Position numbers and translations under genes: made by a program. Below are positions 8,023 through 16,493 of a DNA stretch of 64,000 nucleotides, in pieces (within the stretch, counting starts at the first letter, position 1; each line of letters begins with the position of its first letter). The notes beneath the pieces were generated by a model. That model did not search any database and was not told where the DNA came from. It was given only the letters and a program-made list of their open reading frames with translations. The DNA is taken from positions 20,499 through 84,498 of the IMG/VR virus record IMGVR_UViG_3300040801_001025. The stretch is one strand, 5' to 3'. Source of the stretch: a virus.

Positions 8023-9180
8023 ATGTCATTTATGAAGAAGTATCTCAAGACTCTTGAGAAGAACGATGATGTTGTCATCGGTCTAAAACCCCCTTCGTAT
8101 TATCTTGATACGGGGAACTACGCTCTCAATATGCTCATGTCAGGCAGAATTGAGGGTGGATCAGCACAGGGTCGTGTAATCGGTCTAGCTGGTCACTCTA
8201 GCTCTGGTAAGAGCTTAGTCGCGGGCAGCTTTGCTGCTCAAGTTGTTCGAGACGGTGGTATGGCACTTGTTATTGACTCTGAAGGTTCGCTTGATGAAAA
8301 TTTCATGGCAAACCTCGGGGTTGACGTTGAAAGTGAGAATTACGAGCGTGTCGGTGTAACAACTATTCCTACTGCTGCACAGGTTGTCAACGGATTTGTT
8401 AAGATGTACCGTGAGAACAGTATAGATCAACGAGCGTTGATTGTGGTTGATTCTCTTGATAACCCGATGACTGAAAGTGAAGAAGAAGCACTAAACAGCA
8501 AGTTAACCCTTGGCGGTGACCAAGGTCAACATGCTAAACAACTAAAGCGTATGGGCAGACCGTGGGGTAACTCTATTACGAATTTGCCAATCACTATTGT
8601 CTGTACAAAGCAGGTTTACAAAAACCAAGACCCAGTTACTTATAAAGGCCAACCTTGGATCGTAACTGACGCTATGCAATATATCTGTTCGCAGATTATT
8701 TTGTTCGAGAAGTTGAACTTTAAGGACAAATCAACCAATCAGCATATGGGCTTCACCTTGAAAGCTAGTAGCTTCAAGAACCGTATTGCTCGTGAGAAGA
8801 ACAATGTAAAAATTGAGATTCCTTACGATCATGGTATTGAACCTTATAGTGGTCTACTTGATCTTGCACAGTCATTTGATGTTGTGCAAAAGAATGGTGG
8901 ATGGTATACTATGGGTGATAAGAAGTTCCAAGAGAAAGCGGCTCGTAACGATAAAGAACTCATGCAGAGTATCATTGAAGCAATTGCAGTTGCAAACGAA
9001 GAAGTTGATCCTGAGACTGGACGACCGAAGGTTCGTAAATTGGACGTTGATATGGACGGCATGGTAACTGAATTAGATAACCCGACTGAAGTAAAAAAGA
9101 CTCGCAAGCAGAAACTAATCGAAGCGCGTGAGCATAAAGTTGGATTGGATGACGAAGATGACGAAGACCTTACTGGATAA
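8023..9180 (+). CDS. uvsX: UvsX, RecA-like recombinase
   Basis: 385 aa. Forms filaments on ssDNA for strand exchange, recombination-dependent replication and repair. Walker A is GHSSSGKS (57-64), Walker B ALIVVDSLD, and the DNA-binding loop region around GGDQGQHAKQLKRMGRP follows, as in T4 UvsX. The C-terminus is charged and acidic. RBS GAGGAA. Adjacent gp32 and, three genes on, UvsW are its known partners. Confidence 0.95.
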   Translation: MSFMKKYLKTLEKNDDVVIGLKPPSYYLDTGNYALNMLMSGRIEGGSAQGRVIGLAGHSSSGKSLVAGSFAAQVVRDGGMALVIDSEGSLDENFMANLGVDVESENYERVGVTTIPTAAQVVNGFVKMYRENSIDQRALIVVDSLDNPMTESEEEALNSKLTLGGDQGQHAKQLKRMGRPWGNSITNLPITIVCTKQVYKNQDPVTYKGQPWIVTDAMQYICSQIILFEKLNFKDKSTNQHMGFTLKASSFKNRIAREKNNVKIEIPYDHGIEPYSGLLDLAQSFDVVQKNGGWYTMGDKKFQEKAARNDKELMQSIIEAIAVANEEVDPETGRPKVRKLDVDMDGMVTELDNPTEVKKTRKQKLIEAREHKVGLDDEDDEDLTG

Positions 9181-9757
9181 GCTTAACACACTGGACCGAA
9201 TTCATAATAAGATTATTTCTCAGTATGCTGAGAAGATGAATCGAGTATTTCAGATTGTTTATGAAATCGATACAGAGGTTGAGTGGAGTAATGTATATAA
9301 ATGTTACCCTACCAGTAACTTTGGCTTCATCAAAGGTGTTTGCCGTGTCAATAAAGGTGACACGATGAAAAACCCAATGGGTGAAACCGTTATCTTAGAC
9401 AGCCCTATGGTACTTACCGTAGGGTTTGTCCTTCCACTTGGCCATGTTGATAAGCTAACCCCATATGAAATTGCTGAGTATATTCAGCGAATGAAAATGC
9501 TGGAGAAAGTGTGTGATCTTGAAGAGTTTACTGATCTTCTTCGTAGCGAAGACTTTGATATTGATGATATTGAACCGCTACTTCCCGTTGGTATCGTTCG
9601 CGAACCACCTGATGAAGAAGATGATGATGACATTGAAGAATTGGCGAGACCTGTTGAAGTAGATGGTTTTGACACATCTTCACTTACCGATGAGCAACTT
9701 AGAAGTCTAATAACAAACACAGTAGTAGGGACAAATGGCGCAAAACAAAAGCAATGA
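9149..9757 (+). CDS. Hypothetical acidic protein, 202 aa
   Basis: Overlaps the end of uvsX. ATG 9149 or 9158 is likelier than the upstream GTG at 9128; there is no strong ribosome site, so translation is probably coupled to uvsX. A beta-rich centre (VEWSNVYKCYPTSNFGFIKG) is followed by an acidic linker DEEDDDDIEE and a basic tip. No family recognised; sits inside a recombination operon. Confidence 0.7.
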   Translation: MTKMTKTLLDKLNTLDRIHNKIISQYAEKMNRVFQIVYEIDTEVEWSNVYKCYPTSNFGFIKGVCRVNKGDTMKNPMGETVILDSPMVLTVGFVLPLGHVDKLTPYEIAEYIQRMKMLEKVCDLEEFTDLLRSEDFDIDDIEPLLPVGIVREPPDEEDDDDIEELARPVEVDGFDTSSLTDEQLRSLITNTVVGTNGAKQKQ

Positions 9758-10247
9758 TGAAATACTAGATATTCTCAAACGCCAGCGTCTCAAGACATTC
9801 TACGACTTAAAAGAAGATACCTCAAACTTAAAGGACATTCTTGAACCATATCAAGACATGCTTCCTATTGCCCGAAAGCTAGTATCAGTTCGTGGTAAAT
9901 ACGTCGAAGAAGTTTTGACAACGCACGGATCAGAATATCAGTTCTTTGATGAATGCAGATGGAGCATCAAGATGCTCTTGGATTATTTCACTGAACTGCT
10001 AAAGCATGAACGTGGCTTAGAATATCAGAAGATTCTAAACTCCAGTGCGAAAGTGATTAATGACAGTGCAATCAAATCTCTGATTGACGCAAAGCCTAAC
10101 ATCTTACAGCGTACTCATCAACTCTTGATGATTCGCGATCTATACCAAAGATATAATGGCATTCTTGAGAGCTATCAACAAAGAGCATACCAACTTAACA
10201 ATTACACGAGGCATACCGAATACGGTACACTTAGAACAATCTTATGA
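9735..10247 (+). CDS. Hypothetical helical protein, 170 aa
   Basis: Almost entirely predicted helix, with heptad-like leucine and isoleucine spacing. Start is supported by AGGGAC; it overlaps both neighbours, with an ATGA junction to uvsW. Its fixed place between uvsX and uvsW suggests a recombination or replication accessory, but I see no motif. Confidence 0.75.
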   Translation: MAQNKSNDEILDILKRQRLKTFYDLKEDTSNLKDILEPYQDMLPIARKLVSVRGKYVEEVLTTHGSEYQFFDECRWSIKMLLDYFTELLKHERGLEYQKILNSSAKVINDSAIKSLIDAKPNILQRTHQLLMIRDLYQRYNGILESYQQRAYQLNNYTRHTEYGTLRTIL

Positions 10248-11725
10248 GCGCACGAATTACTATACTTGACGAAGTTAATGTTTCAGTTACTGGACTAGAG
10301 CCAAGAGACATTAATTTCTTGTATGACAAATTTAGCATCTATGCTAAAGGTTTTCGCCACCAAGTAAAATTTAAACTTGGTCGATGGGATGGCAAGATAC
10401 AACACTTTTCTAAGCAAGGTAAGACTTACGTCAAGCTTTTGCCAGAAATCATCAAGTATTTGCGTGCCAGAGAATACAGTATCAAGCTTGTCGATAACCG
10501 TCAACAGCGTGATCTGAGCATTCCGCCTATTGACGAGAACTACTTGATTGATCGTGGATACGAAGACATCAAGTTGGGTGCTCATCAAGTTCGTGGCATC
10601 AATGCGCTTACAAAAGCTGGTGGTGAAATATTTGAGGGCGGTACTGGTGCAGGCAAAACACTTATGACTGCCGTGTTAGCTCAGCTTTATGAAGAACATC
10701 ATAACTTCAGAACAATTGTCATTGTACCCACGAAAGACTTGATCACGCAGACTCGTAATGAAATGGTTGAGTTTGGTGTTGATGCGGGTTTGTATGGTGC
10801 CGAAAAAGACTTAGATCATACTCATATCGTGAGTACTTGGCAAACTCTACAGAAGAATCCCGCATTCATGGGTCAGTTCCAAGCTGTAATAGTTGATGAG
10901 TGCCATGGGGTCACGGGCGACGTACTTCGCAGCATATTAAATGATGCTGGTGCAAAGTGCGCTGTTCGTATAGGTTTGACTGGCACCTTACCAGAAGAAG
11001 AAATTGATCAGATGGCTGTTCGTATTACACTTGGTAATGTAATCGAAAAAGTCGAAGCATCAGAATTGATTGCATGTGGTTGGCTTGCTGAGTTGAAACT
11101 TTATAGCTATGAGCTTGTCGAAGACCTACGTCAAGAGTTTGCTGAGTTCATTGAGAAGAATCCGAAGTATGCCAATATTACATATAAGCAATACAAGAGT
11201 GGTAAACATTCGTTCCCTGATTACACCGCAGAGAAAAAGTATCTTCAAAAGAAAGAAGAGCGTTTAGATTTCTTGTCGAAGTTGATAGCAACTACAGGAA
11301 AGCAGAACACTTTGATTCTTGTGCCTAATGTTGAATTTGGTAGAAAGCTTGCACGTTCTATTGAAGGCGCAACATTCTTTTCGGGCAAAGACACTAGCAA
11401 AATAAGACAGCAATTGTACTCGTCTTTTAATGAAGAAAATGGTATAATAGCTATTACAACCTATGCGCTTGCCTCCACTGGTCTTAATATCAAGAGAATT
11501 TTCAATCTATTCTTGATTGATGCTGGCAAAAGTTATGTTCAGGTTATTCAGAGCATTGGACGTGGATTGCGCCGTGCTCCTGACAAAGACAAGGTGTGGG
11601 TTTACGATGTGTATAGTGATACTCGTTTCTCGAAAACTCATGGTGGCAAGCGTAAGACACATTACAAGAAAAAGAATTATAAGTTCACTCATAAGAAAGT
11701 GGACTACATAAACTTACTTATATAA
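10244..11725 (+). CDS. uvsW: UvsW, superfamily 2 DNA/RNA helicase
   Basis: 493 aa. Unwinds branched DNA and R-loops, driving the switch from origin to recombination-dependent replication. N-terminal UvsW domain (FRHQVKFKLGRWDGKIQ), Walker A EGGTGAGKT (131-139), DECH at 218-221, LTGTLP motif III, and C-terminal motifs TTYALASTGLNIKR and QSIGRGLRR. Ends in a very basic tail. Length matches T4 UvsW. Confidence 0.95.
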   Translation: MSARITILDEVNVSVTGLEPRDINFLYDKFSIYAKGFRHQVKFKLGRWDGKIQHFSKQGKTYVKLLPEIIKYLRAREYSIKLVDNRQQRDLSIPPIDENYLIDRGYEDIKLGAHQVRGINALTKAGGEIFEGGTGAGKTLMTAVLAQLYEEHHNFRTIVIVPTKDLITQTRNEMVEFGVDAGLYGAEKDLDHTHIVSTWQTLQKNPAFMGQFQAVIVDECHGVTGDVLRSILNDAGAKCAVRIGLTGTLPEEEIDQMAVRITLGNVIEKVEASELIACGWLAELKLYSYELVEDLRQEFAEFIEKNPKYANITYKQYKSGKHSFPDYTAEKKYLQKKEERLDFLSKLIATTGKQNTLILVPNVEFGRKLARSIEGATFFSGKDTSKIRQQLYSSFNEENGIIAITTYALASTGLNIKRIFNLFLIDAGKSYVQVIQSIGRGLRRAPDKDKVWVYDVYSDTRFSKTHGGKRKTHYKKKNYKFTHKKVDYINLLI

Positions 11726-11734
11726 GGACCACTA

Positions 11735-12226
11735 ATGATAATTTCTGATGAAACCTCATACCCAGTATTGATTGATAGTGTCGACACGCCAACAATTAAT
11801 GATTACTTCTGGGTACTAGAGTTATCTTATCTTGATTTCATGTTAAACAAACTTAAAATGTTCGAAGAACATACCACACCAACTCTAGAAATTCTAGTAG
11901 ATGATTATTGGATGGAGATTCCTACTAACTGGAATATTCTCGTTTACTCAGAAGAGACTGCACAGCTTGATGTAGCGGAGATATCTGATCTAACTAGAGC
12001 ACGGTTTACCGCAGTATTGTACAAACATAAGACTGGTAGAATTGTACCAGCACCTGTTAAAGTAATTGATTATCATCATGAAGCTCAAGTTAAATTTCCT
12101 AGCCTAAATAAACATACAATGTTATGTCACCATGCAGGTCCAGATTCTTGGGTCTGTGTGGCACCGACTGATAACTATAATAAGTATCTCAAGAATAAGC
12201 TCGTTGGCGACTTGATGACTGATTAA
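11735..12226 (+). CDS. Hypothetical protein, 163 aa
   Basis: RBS AAGGA before ATG 11735. Mixed alpha/beta with a striking C-terminal segment FPSLNKHTMLCHHAGPDSWVCV rich in His and Cys, which could form an active or metal site. Phage genomes of this type often place a similar small protein near replication genes, but I cannot name a function. Confidence 0.75.
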   Translation: MIISDETSYPVLIDSVDTPTINDYFWVLELSYLDFMLNKLKMFEEHTTPTLEILVDDYWMEIPTNWNILVYSEETAQLDVAEISDLTRARFTAVLYKHKTGRIVPAPVKVIDYHHEAQVKFPSLNKHTMLCHHAGPDSWVCVAPTDNYNKYLKNKLVGDLMTD

Positions 12227-12237
12227 CGGAGAAATAA

Positions 12238-12735
12238 ATGGCTAGAAAGAAAAAGGCTGAACCCGTAAGCATAGATGAATTGAAATCTTATGTGAAAGGT
12301 GCGATTGAGTTGAATGATGATGGCTGGCATCCTGATGCAAAGCAATGGAACAAGATTGTTGATATGATCATGAATGTCAAGGAGCCTGAACCGGCTCCTG
12401 CGGCACCAGCACCACACTATGGGCCACCAGCACAGCAAGGGACAGCTATGCAACCTGCTGGTAATTTGGGAGGTATGCCGCCGCAACCTCAGCCGGGTCA
12501 GGGGCTACCCACCGGAATGGGAGGAGCAGTGCCTAAGAATCCATATGAAATGGATGATCCAAATGTAGACCGTCCCGCTCCAATGAAGTTGCCAAGTGAT
12601 GGTGCTCCTGTTCCAAAGTTTCTTAGAACAGGTGTTGAACAACGCGATGAAAATGGTAACATATCATCTGGTATCACAGTAAAAACTCCAAATATTGATA
12701 CATCGCAAAAACAGTATAAATCAGGATATGAATAA
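12238..12735 (+). CDS. Hypothetical proline-rich protein, 165 aa
   Basis: Basic N-terminus MARKKKAE, a ~45-residue helical start, then a long Pro/Gly/Gln linker (PAPAAPAPHYGPPAQQ) and a polar tail. RBS CGGAGA. Looks like a flexible linker protein; no family recognised. Overlaps the start of the DnaE-like fragment. Confidence 0.7.
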   Translation: MARKKKAEPVSIDELKSYVKGAIELNDDGWHPDAKQWNKIVDMIMNVKEPEPAPAAPAPHYGPPAQQGTAMQPAGNLGGMPPQPQPGQGLPTGMGGAVPKNPYEMDDPNVDRPAPMKLPSDGAPVPKFLRTGVEQRDENGNISSGITVKTPNIDTSQKQYKSGYE

Positions 12736-13270
12736 ACTCAACGGACGAACACTATATCCCGATGGGGATTCTATTGTCAGTAAAGAGTATTTGTATGAAC
12801 ACGTACTCGATGGTGGCAGTGTAGCAGATGTTTGTTTAGATGAAGAAGATTATAACTCTGAAGAAATTAAAACCTATAATAGAAAATATCCATTAGACAG
12901 AGCACGTATCAAGACTTCGGTAAAGCCATTGTCCACAGAATGGAACATACCAGAAGAATATAAAAATCTGAATATAAAACAACATGTTATGAAATGTTTG
13001 GAACGGGAATTGAAGGAACGCCCACTATCCACTGAGAAGATTAAGAAGCGTATCTATCGAACTAAGATGGAACTTCGTATCTGGAAAGAACGTGGTCTAG
13101 ATGATTTGCTCAGAACGCTCGTATACATAGTAAGTACCTTTGAAGAGAATGATATAGTTTGGGGGACAGGCAGGGGAAGCTCCTGTGCTAGCTATGTCTT
13201 GTACTTAATTGGTATACATCAAGTAGATAGTGTACGGTACGGGCTGGATGTGGGCGAGTTCTTCCGCTAA
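12728..13270 (+). CDS. DnaE-like (DNA polymerase III alpha) fragment, 180 aa
   Basis: Start ATG 12728 overlaps the previous gene by 8 bases. The last third reads WGTGRGSSCASYVLYLIGI, then HQVDSVRYGLDVGEFF, which fits the palm-entry motif of bacterial C-family polymerases (G-x-GRGS-x4-Y-x-L-x-I-x3-D, then Y-x-L-x4-F). In DnaE the catalytic PDFDxDF aspartates come right after this point; here the frame stops at once. So it is a truncated or repurposed piece without catalytic residues. The N-terminal 100 residues do not resemble a PHP domain by eye. Role unknown. Confidence 0.6.
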   Translation: MNKLNGRTLYPDGDSIVSKEYLYEHVLDGGSVADVCLDEEDYNSEEIKTYNRKYPLDRARIKTSVKPLSTEWNIPEEYKNLNIKQHVMKCLERELKERPLSTEKIKKRIYRTKMELRIWKERGLDDLLRTLVYIVSTFEENDIVWGTGRGSSCASYVLYLIGIHQVDSVRYGLDVGEFFR

Positions 13271-13278
13271 AGGTTCTG

Positions 13279-13287
13279 TATAAATAC
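13279..13287 (+). promoter_or_regulatory. T4-type late promoter, TATAAATAC
   Basis: Perfect box 30 bases upstream of the next ATG, with GAGAGGAA as ribosome site. Confidence 0.75.
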
Positions 13288-13316
13288 TCCTACTGTACCT
13301 AAACGAGAGGAACCAT

Positions 13317-13709
13317 ATGTCTAGAGTAAGAAGCATAAAAGGTGAAATCGTAGACTTCGATTTCATGCGTACTAAGAAAAAAATGGAAGACCGTTCTAAA
13401 TCCAAAGAAGTTGAAATGCGTGAGAACTATGTGGATATCAAACGTCGTCGTCGTAATCCTTATAGAAATGTTGCTGAACTTGTAGAAGAGCAGCGAAAGA
13501 ATGAAGATGATGTACGTTCTCGATTAAGAGCACAAAAAGCTCAGAAGGAAGCGGATGGTGAAGGTATTGAAAGTACACCAGAACCTACTACTACAGCCAC
13601 ACCTACCGCAACTAGTCGTCGCACTTCAAAAACTGTGGTTAAGCGTAAGCAACCTACGCCAACCAGCACACCGGATGAAGACGATACACTTGAAGAAGAT
13701 GAAGATTAA
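13317..13709 (+). CDS. Hypothetical basic protein with Thr/Pro tail, 130 aa
   Basis: The first 60 residues are highly charged and basic (KRRRRNPYRN), followed by a helical segment, a Thr/Pro/Ala linker (STPEPTTTATPTATS) and an acidic tip. Transcribed from a late promoter and joined closely to the co-chaperonin gene. No family recognised; composition suggests an interaction or virion-linked protein. Confidence 0.7.
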   Translation: MSRVRSIKGEIVDFDFMRTKKKMEDRSKSKEVEMRENYVDIKRRRRNPYRNVAELVEEQRKNEDDVRSRLRAQKAQKEADGEGIESTPEPTTTATPTATSRRTSKTVVKRKQPTPTSTPDEDDTLEEDED

Positions 13710-13718
13710 GGATAATAT

Positions 13719-14063
13719 ATGTCAGAACAAGAACTACAGGCCATCGATGATCACATTCTATTTGAATTCGTAGAAGATGTGGGAGGCGGTGGCTTCTTGC
13801 AGAAAAGTGGAAGCGGTGTAGTCATCGCAGAAGGGCACGAGAAACAACTTGATACTTGTAGATGGATTAGAGCATTATCCATTGGCCCTGATGTAAATGA
13901 GGAATTCAAGGTAGGAGACGTTCTCCTAATTGAAAATCTTCAATGGACAACTATGTTCATGGTCAAAGATAAAGGTCAAAAGTATTGGCAGACTAAGGCT
14001 GAGCATGTTCTAGCTACTATTGACCCTGATAACCCACCGGAAGAAATCAAGAACTTCCTATGA
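13719..14063 (+). CDS. 31: GroES-like co-chaperonin, T4 gp31-type
   Basis: 114 aa. Caps GroEL so that the phage capsid protein can fold. The pattern fits GroES/gp31: an N-terminal strand (DHILFEFVED), a flexible mobile-loop region (VGGGGFLQKSGSGVVIAEGH), the ALSIGPDVNEEFKVGDVLLIE core that closely parallels the SVGPDVPEGF segment of T4 gp31, and a closing HVLATID strand. Length equals T4 gp31 (111 aa). A chance GroES-like fold is unlikely given the T4-like setting. Confidence 0.7.
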   Translation: MSEQELQAIDDHILFEFVEDVGGGGFLQKSGSGVVIAEGHEKQLDTCRWIRALSIGPDVNEEFKVGDVLLIENLQWTTMFMVKDKGQKYWQTKAEHVLATIDPDNPPEEIKNFL

Positions 14064-14071
14064 TCTGATAC

Positions 14072-14100
14072 TTGATATATGGGGAGTTCTGGAGTATAAT
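14072..14100 (+). promoter_or_regulatory. Strong sigma-70 promoter for gene 44
   Basis: TTGATA, exact 17-base spacer, TATAAT. Predicted start about 14107, giving a leader of about 16 bases that carries AAGGA. The -10 sits in GAGTATAATGCTC, also found at 53895-53907. Confidence 0.75.
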
Positions 14101-14124
14101 GCTCCTAAAAAGGACTCCCCATAT
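14077..14124 (+). repeat. 11-bp inverted repeat spanning the gene 44 promoter and start codon
   Basis: ATATGGGGAGT (14077-14087) and ACTCCCCATAT (14114-14124) are perfectly complementary; the second arm runs into the ATG at 14123. The first arm lies in the promoter spacer, so only read-through RNA can form the hairpin. A protein operator on DNA is an alternative reading. Confidence 0.75.
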
Positions 14125-15049
14125 GCTACAAAAATTATGGGTCGAGAAGTATCGGCCTACTTCCTTAGATGAATACATCTTTCAAAATAGCAGTCACGAT
14201 GAGGCATTTCGTCAGTACATCAAAGACGGTACAATTCCTAATTTATTACTAGCTGGCCATCCCGGCACAGGTAAAACGGCACTTGCAAATATACTCAAGC
14301 ATGAGTTAGATATTGCAGATGCTGATTTCAAAGTCATGAATGCGTCTGACGATAACTCAGTAGAAACAGTTCGTAGAGAAATCAAAGCATTTATTCGTAC
14401 ACTTCCATTAGGTGATTTTAAAGTCGTCTTCTTAGACGAGGCTGATTACCTTACGCCAAACGCTCAAGCTGCACTTCGCGGTATCATGGAAGAAAATAGC
14501 GATAGTGTTAGATTCATTCTAACATGTAATGCTCCGCAAAAACTGCACAAAGCTATCAAGTCTCGTTGTCAGGAATATGCATTTGAGAGTCTGGACAAGA
14601 AGACTATGATGCGTGCTGCTGCTAAAATTCTAGTGGCTGAAAAAATTAAAGCTAAAGGTACTAAAATTCTAGCAGAATATGTAGACTTGGCATATCCTGA
14701 TATGCGCAAACTGATACAGATGCTTGAGCAGGGCTCTCGTACTGGCGAACTTCTTCCTCCCGAAGAACCTACTGATTCTCTTATGACAATGGTCGAAATT
14801 GCCGATGTACTTGAGAATGATGGATGGTTAGAAGCAAGGAACAGACTGGCCGGTAAGCTCAATGAAGATGACTTTGTGCCAGCTTATCGATTCCTTTACG
14901 AACATCTGCATGAGCTTGGTAAATTCGAAGACCCTGACAAATGGGTAGAAGGCCAGCTTATTATCACAAACTATTTAAGAGACGACGCGATAATTGCTGA
15001 TCGTGAAATGAATTTTTCAGCATGCCTATTAAGATTGGAGAAAGTATAA
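14123..15049 (+). CDS. 44: Sliding-clamp loader large subunit, T4 gp44-like
   Basis: 308 aa AAA+ ATPase that opens and loads the gp45 clamp together with gp62. Walker A GHPGTGKT (45-52), Walker B VVFLDEAD (D105, E106), sensor 1 TCNAP and the SRC arginine-finger motif are all present. Start ATG 14123 is the one preceded by AAGGA and giving the family N-terminus WVEKYRP. gp62 follows one gene later; gp45 and polymerase are not in this window. Confidence 0.95.
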   Translation: MLQKLWVEKYRPTSLDEYIFQNSSHDEAFRQYIKDGTIPNLLLAGHPGTGKTALANILKHELDIADADFKVMNASDDNSVETVRREIKAFIRTLPLGDFKVVFLDEADYLTPNAQAALRGIMEENSDSVRFILTCNAPQKLHKAIKSRCQEYAFESLDKKTMMRAAAKILVAEKIKAKGTKILAEYVDLAYPDMRKLIQMLEQGSRTGELLPPEEPTDSLMTMVEIADVLENDGWLEARNRLAGKLNEDDFVPAYRFLYEHLHELGKFEDPDKWVEGQLIITNYLRDDAIIADREMNFSACLLRLEKV

Positions 15050-15050
15050 A

Positions 15051-15374
15051 ATGCGTTCATTCATAACTGAAGAACAAAAGAAAACAATAAAGCAGGAAGA
15101 AGAGCTAGATGCGGTTGCTTCATTTCCTGATAAGAATCAGAAACTAGCGTGGAAGCGTAAGCGGAAACGCATTGTAGAGTTGATTGGTAGAATTGAACCA
15201 TACGAAGAACAGATTCGAGATTTGATTCTGAAGAAGCAGCCAATCATGGATCAGATTGATGAGGTACGTGCAGCTATGGTGAAGGACTGTATTCATCCTC
15301 GCGAAGAGCTTGTTCATAAGGGCACACACATTGAATGTAAATTCTGTCAGAGGAAACTAAAACCAGTTGGCTGA
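15051..15374 (+). CDS. Hypothetical coiled-coil protein with C-terminal zinc-like site
   Basis: 107 aa. Long charged helix for residues 1-75, then DCIHPREELVHKGTHIECKFCQRKL with Cys/His spacing that could bind zinc. Inserted between the two clamp-loader genes and overlapping gp62 by 8 bases. No family recognised. Confidence 0.7.
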   Translation: MRSFITEEQKKTIKQEEELDAVASFPDKNQKLAWKRKRKRIVELIGRIEPYEEQIRDLILKKQPIMDQIDEVRAAMVKDCIHPREELVHKGTHIECKFCQRKLKPVG

Positions 15375-15819
15375 GCGATTAGACATACATGAAGTATTGC
15401 GAAAAGTGGATGCGTTTGATCGTGATTACTTTCGCAATCTTAGCGATGAAGAACAGAAAGGTCTATCACCTTACATCATGATGCGATGGCTAGGAGGTTG
15501 TAAATCACCTCTTCAGATTCAGCTTGTGAACAAATTCATGAACAGTGCAGTGTTTGAGCTTGGGGATCATCCCAAGCTCCTGTATAATCTTGCGTTGTGC
15601 TCTACTGATCGTCGTCCTAAGAAGTACAGCTTTATAAAGACTGCAAAGGATAAGAGTCTGGGCAAAGTTGCTGAGGTCGTGAAACGATATTACAAGTGCA
15701 GCGGTAGAGTTGCAGTTCAATACTTGGAAGTATTGGACGATGCTGATATTTTACAAATGGCCGAAGAGCTTGGCATGCAAGATGATGAAATAAAGAAACT
15801 TAAACTGGAGTTGAAGTGA
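15367..15819 (+). CDS. 62: Clamp loader small subunit, T4 gp62-like
   Basis: 150 aa, shorter than T4 gp62 (187). Binds the gp44 tetramer as the fifth loader subunit. Resembles gp62 in the order: an ILGG-like helix (YIMMRWLGGCKS), an asparagine-rich helix pair, RPKKYSFIKTAK, then VVKRYYKCSGRVAVQYLEVLDD and a helical Lys-rich end. Start is the TTG at 15367, since no in-frame ATG precedes the conserved part and AGAGGAA lies upstream. Confidence 0.75.
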   Translation: MAERLDIHEVLRKVDAFDRDYFRNLSDEEQKGLSPYIMMRWLGGCKSPLQIQLVNKFMNSAVFELGDHPKLLYNLALCSTDRRPKKYSFIKTAKDKSLGKVAEVVKRYYKCSGRVAVQYLEVLDDADILQMAEELGMQDDEIKKLKLELK

Positions 15820-16493
15820 AAAATTATTTCGAATGCAAATACTGCTTTAAGAAGTACACCAGTGAAAAGCTATTCAACAAGCATGAATGTAAAGAAATGC
15901 GAATTGAAAAGCTAATGCGTAGTAATACTGGCATGGCGGCATATGAGATTCATTGCGAGTGGAGACGTGCAAGAGGTATGGCACCGCTATCTAAAGAACG
16001 TTTTAGCGAATCCCGAGCATTGACTTCCATGGTCAAGTTTGTAAAATTCTCCAAGCGTGTTGCTCTACCTGCGCGTTCAAAGTTTATCAAATACATGTCT
16101 GAGCTTGGCATTCATGCTAAGGACTGGTGTAACAATAAAGTCTATGAGCATTACATCTCTAAGTTTGATGAATTAGTAACGCCAGAAGAACAAGCTGATG
16201 TGACGTTAGAAACGATTAATCAACTTGCGAAAATCTATCGGTGTGAAACAGGTGATGTGTTAGCTCACATGCTACCAGACACTGCGATAAAGCTCATGCA
16301 AGCTCGTAAATTCTCACCATGGGTGATGCTACTATCTACTAAGTTTCACAGCTTCATGATGTATGGAATGTCACCGGAGCAACGTGCCCTACTTGAAGTC
16401 TACGTTGATCCTAAGATTTGGAATGACAGACTTAAAGAGAATCCTGAGTTCACAAACCGAATGAAAAAGATTGTAAAATCTTTAGGGCTTTAA
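15816..16493 (+). CDS. Hypothetical protein with N-terminal C2H2-type zinc finger
   Basis: 225 aa from a GTG start overlapping the gp62 stop (GTGA). Residues 6-25 ([20 protein letters not shown] plus C) give C-x2-C...H-x-C, a short zinc finger. The remainder is helical and basic with several aromatic patches. It ends the clamp-loader operon and overlaps a convergent fibre gene by four bases. A replication accessory is plausible from position only. Confidence 0.7.
   Translation: MKNYFECKYCFKKYTSEKLFNKHECKEMRIEKLMRSNTGMAAYEIHCEWRRARGMAPLSKERFSESRALTSMVKFVKFSKRVALPARSKFIKYMSELGIHAKDWCNNKVYEHYISKFDELVTPEEQADVTLETINQLAKIYRCETGDVLAHMLPDTAIKLMQARKFSPWVMLLSTKFHSFMMYGMSPEQRALLEVYVDPKIWNDRLKENPEFTNRMKKIVKSLGL

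Noticed and set aside
7567-8029. Minus-strand open frames rich in Ser or His over the gp32 tail
   Set aside because: They mirror Asp codon runs of gp32 and overlap its terminator.
15051-15374. Idea that the 107-aa gene between gp44 and gp62 is RegA
   Set aside because: Length is near, but the long charged helix and Cys/His end do not resemble RegA.
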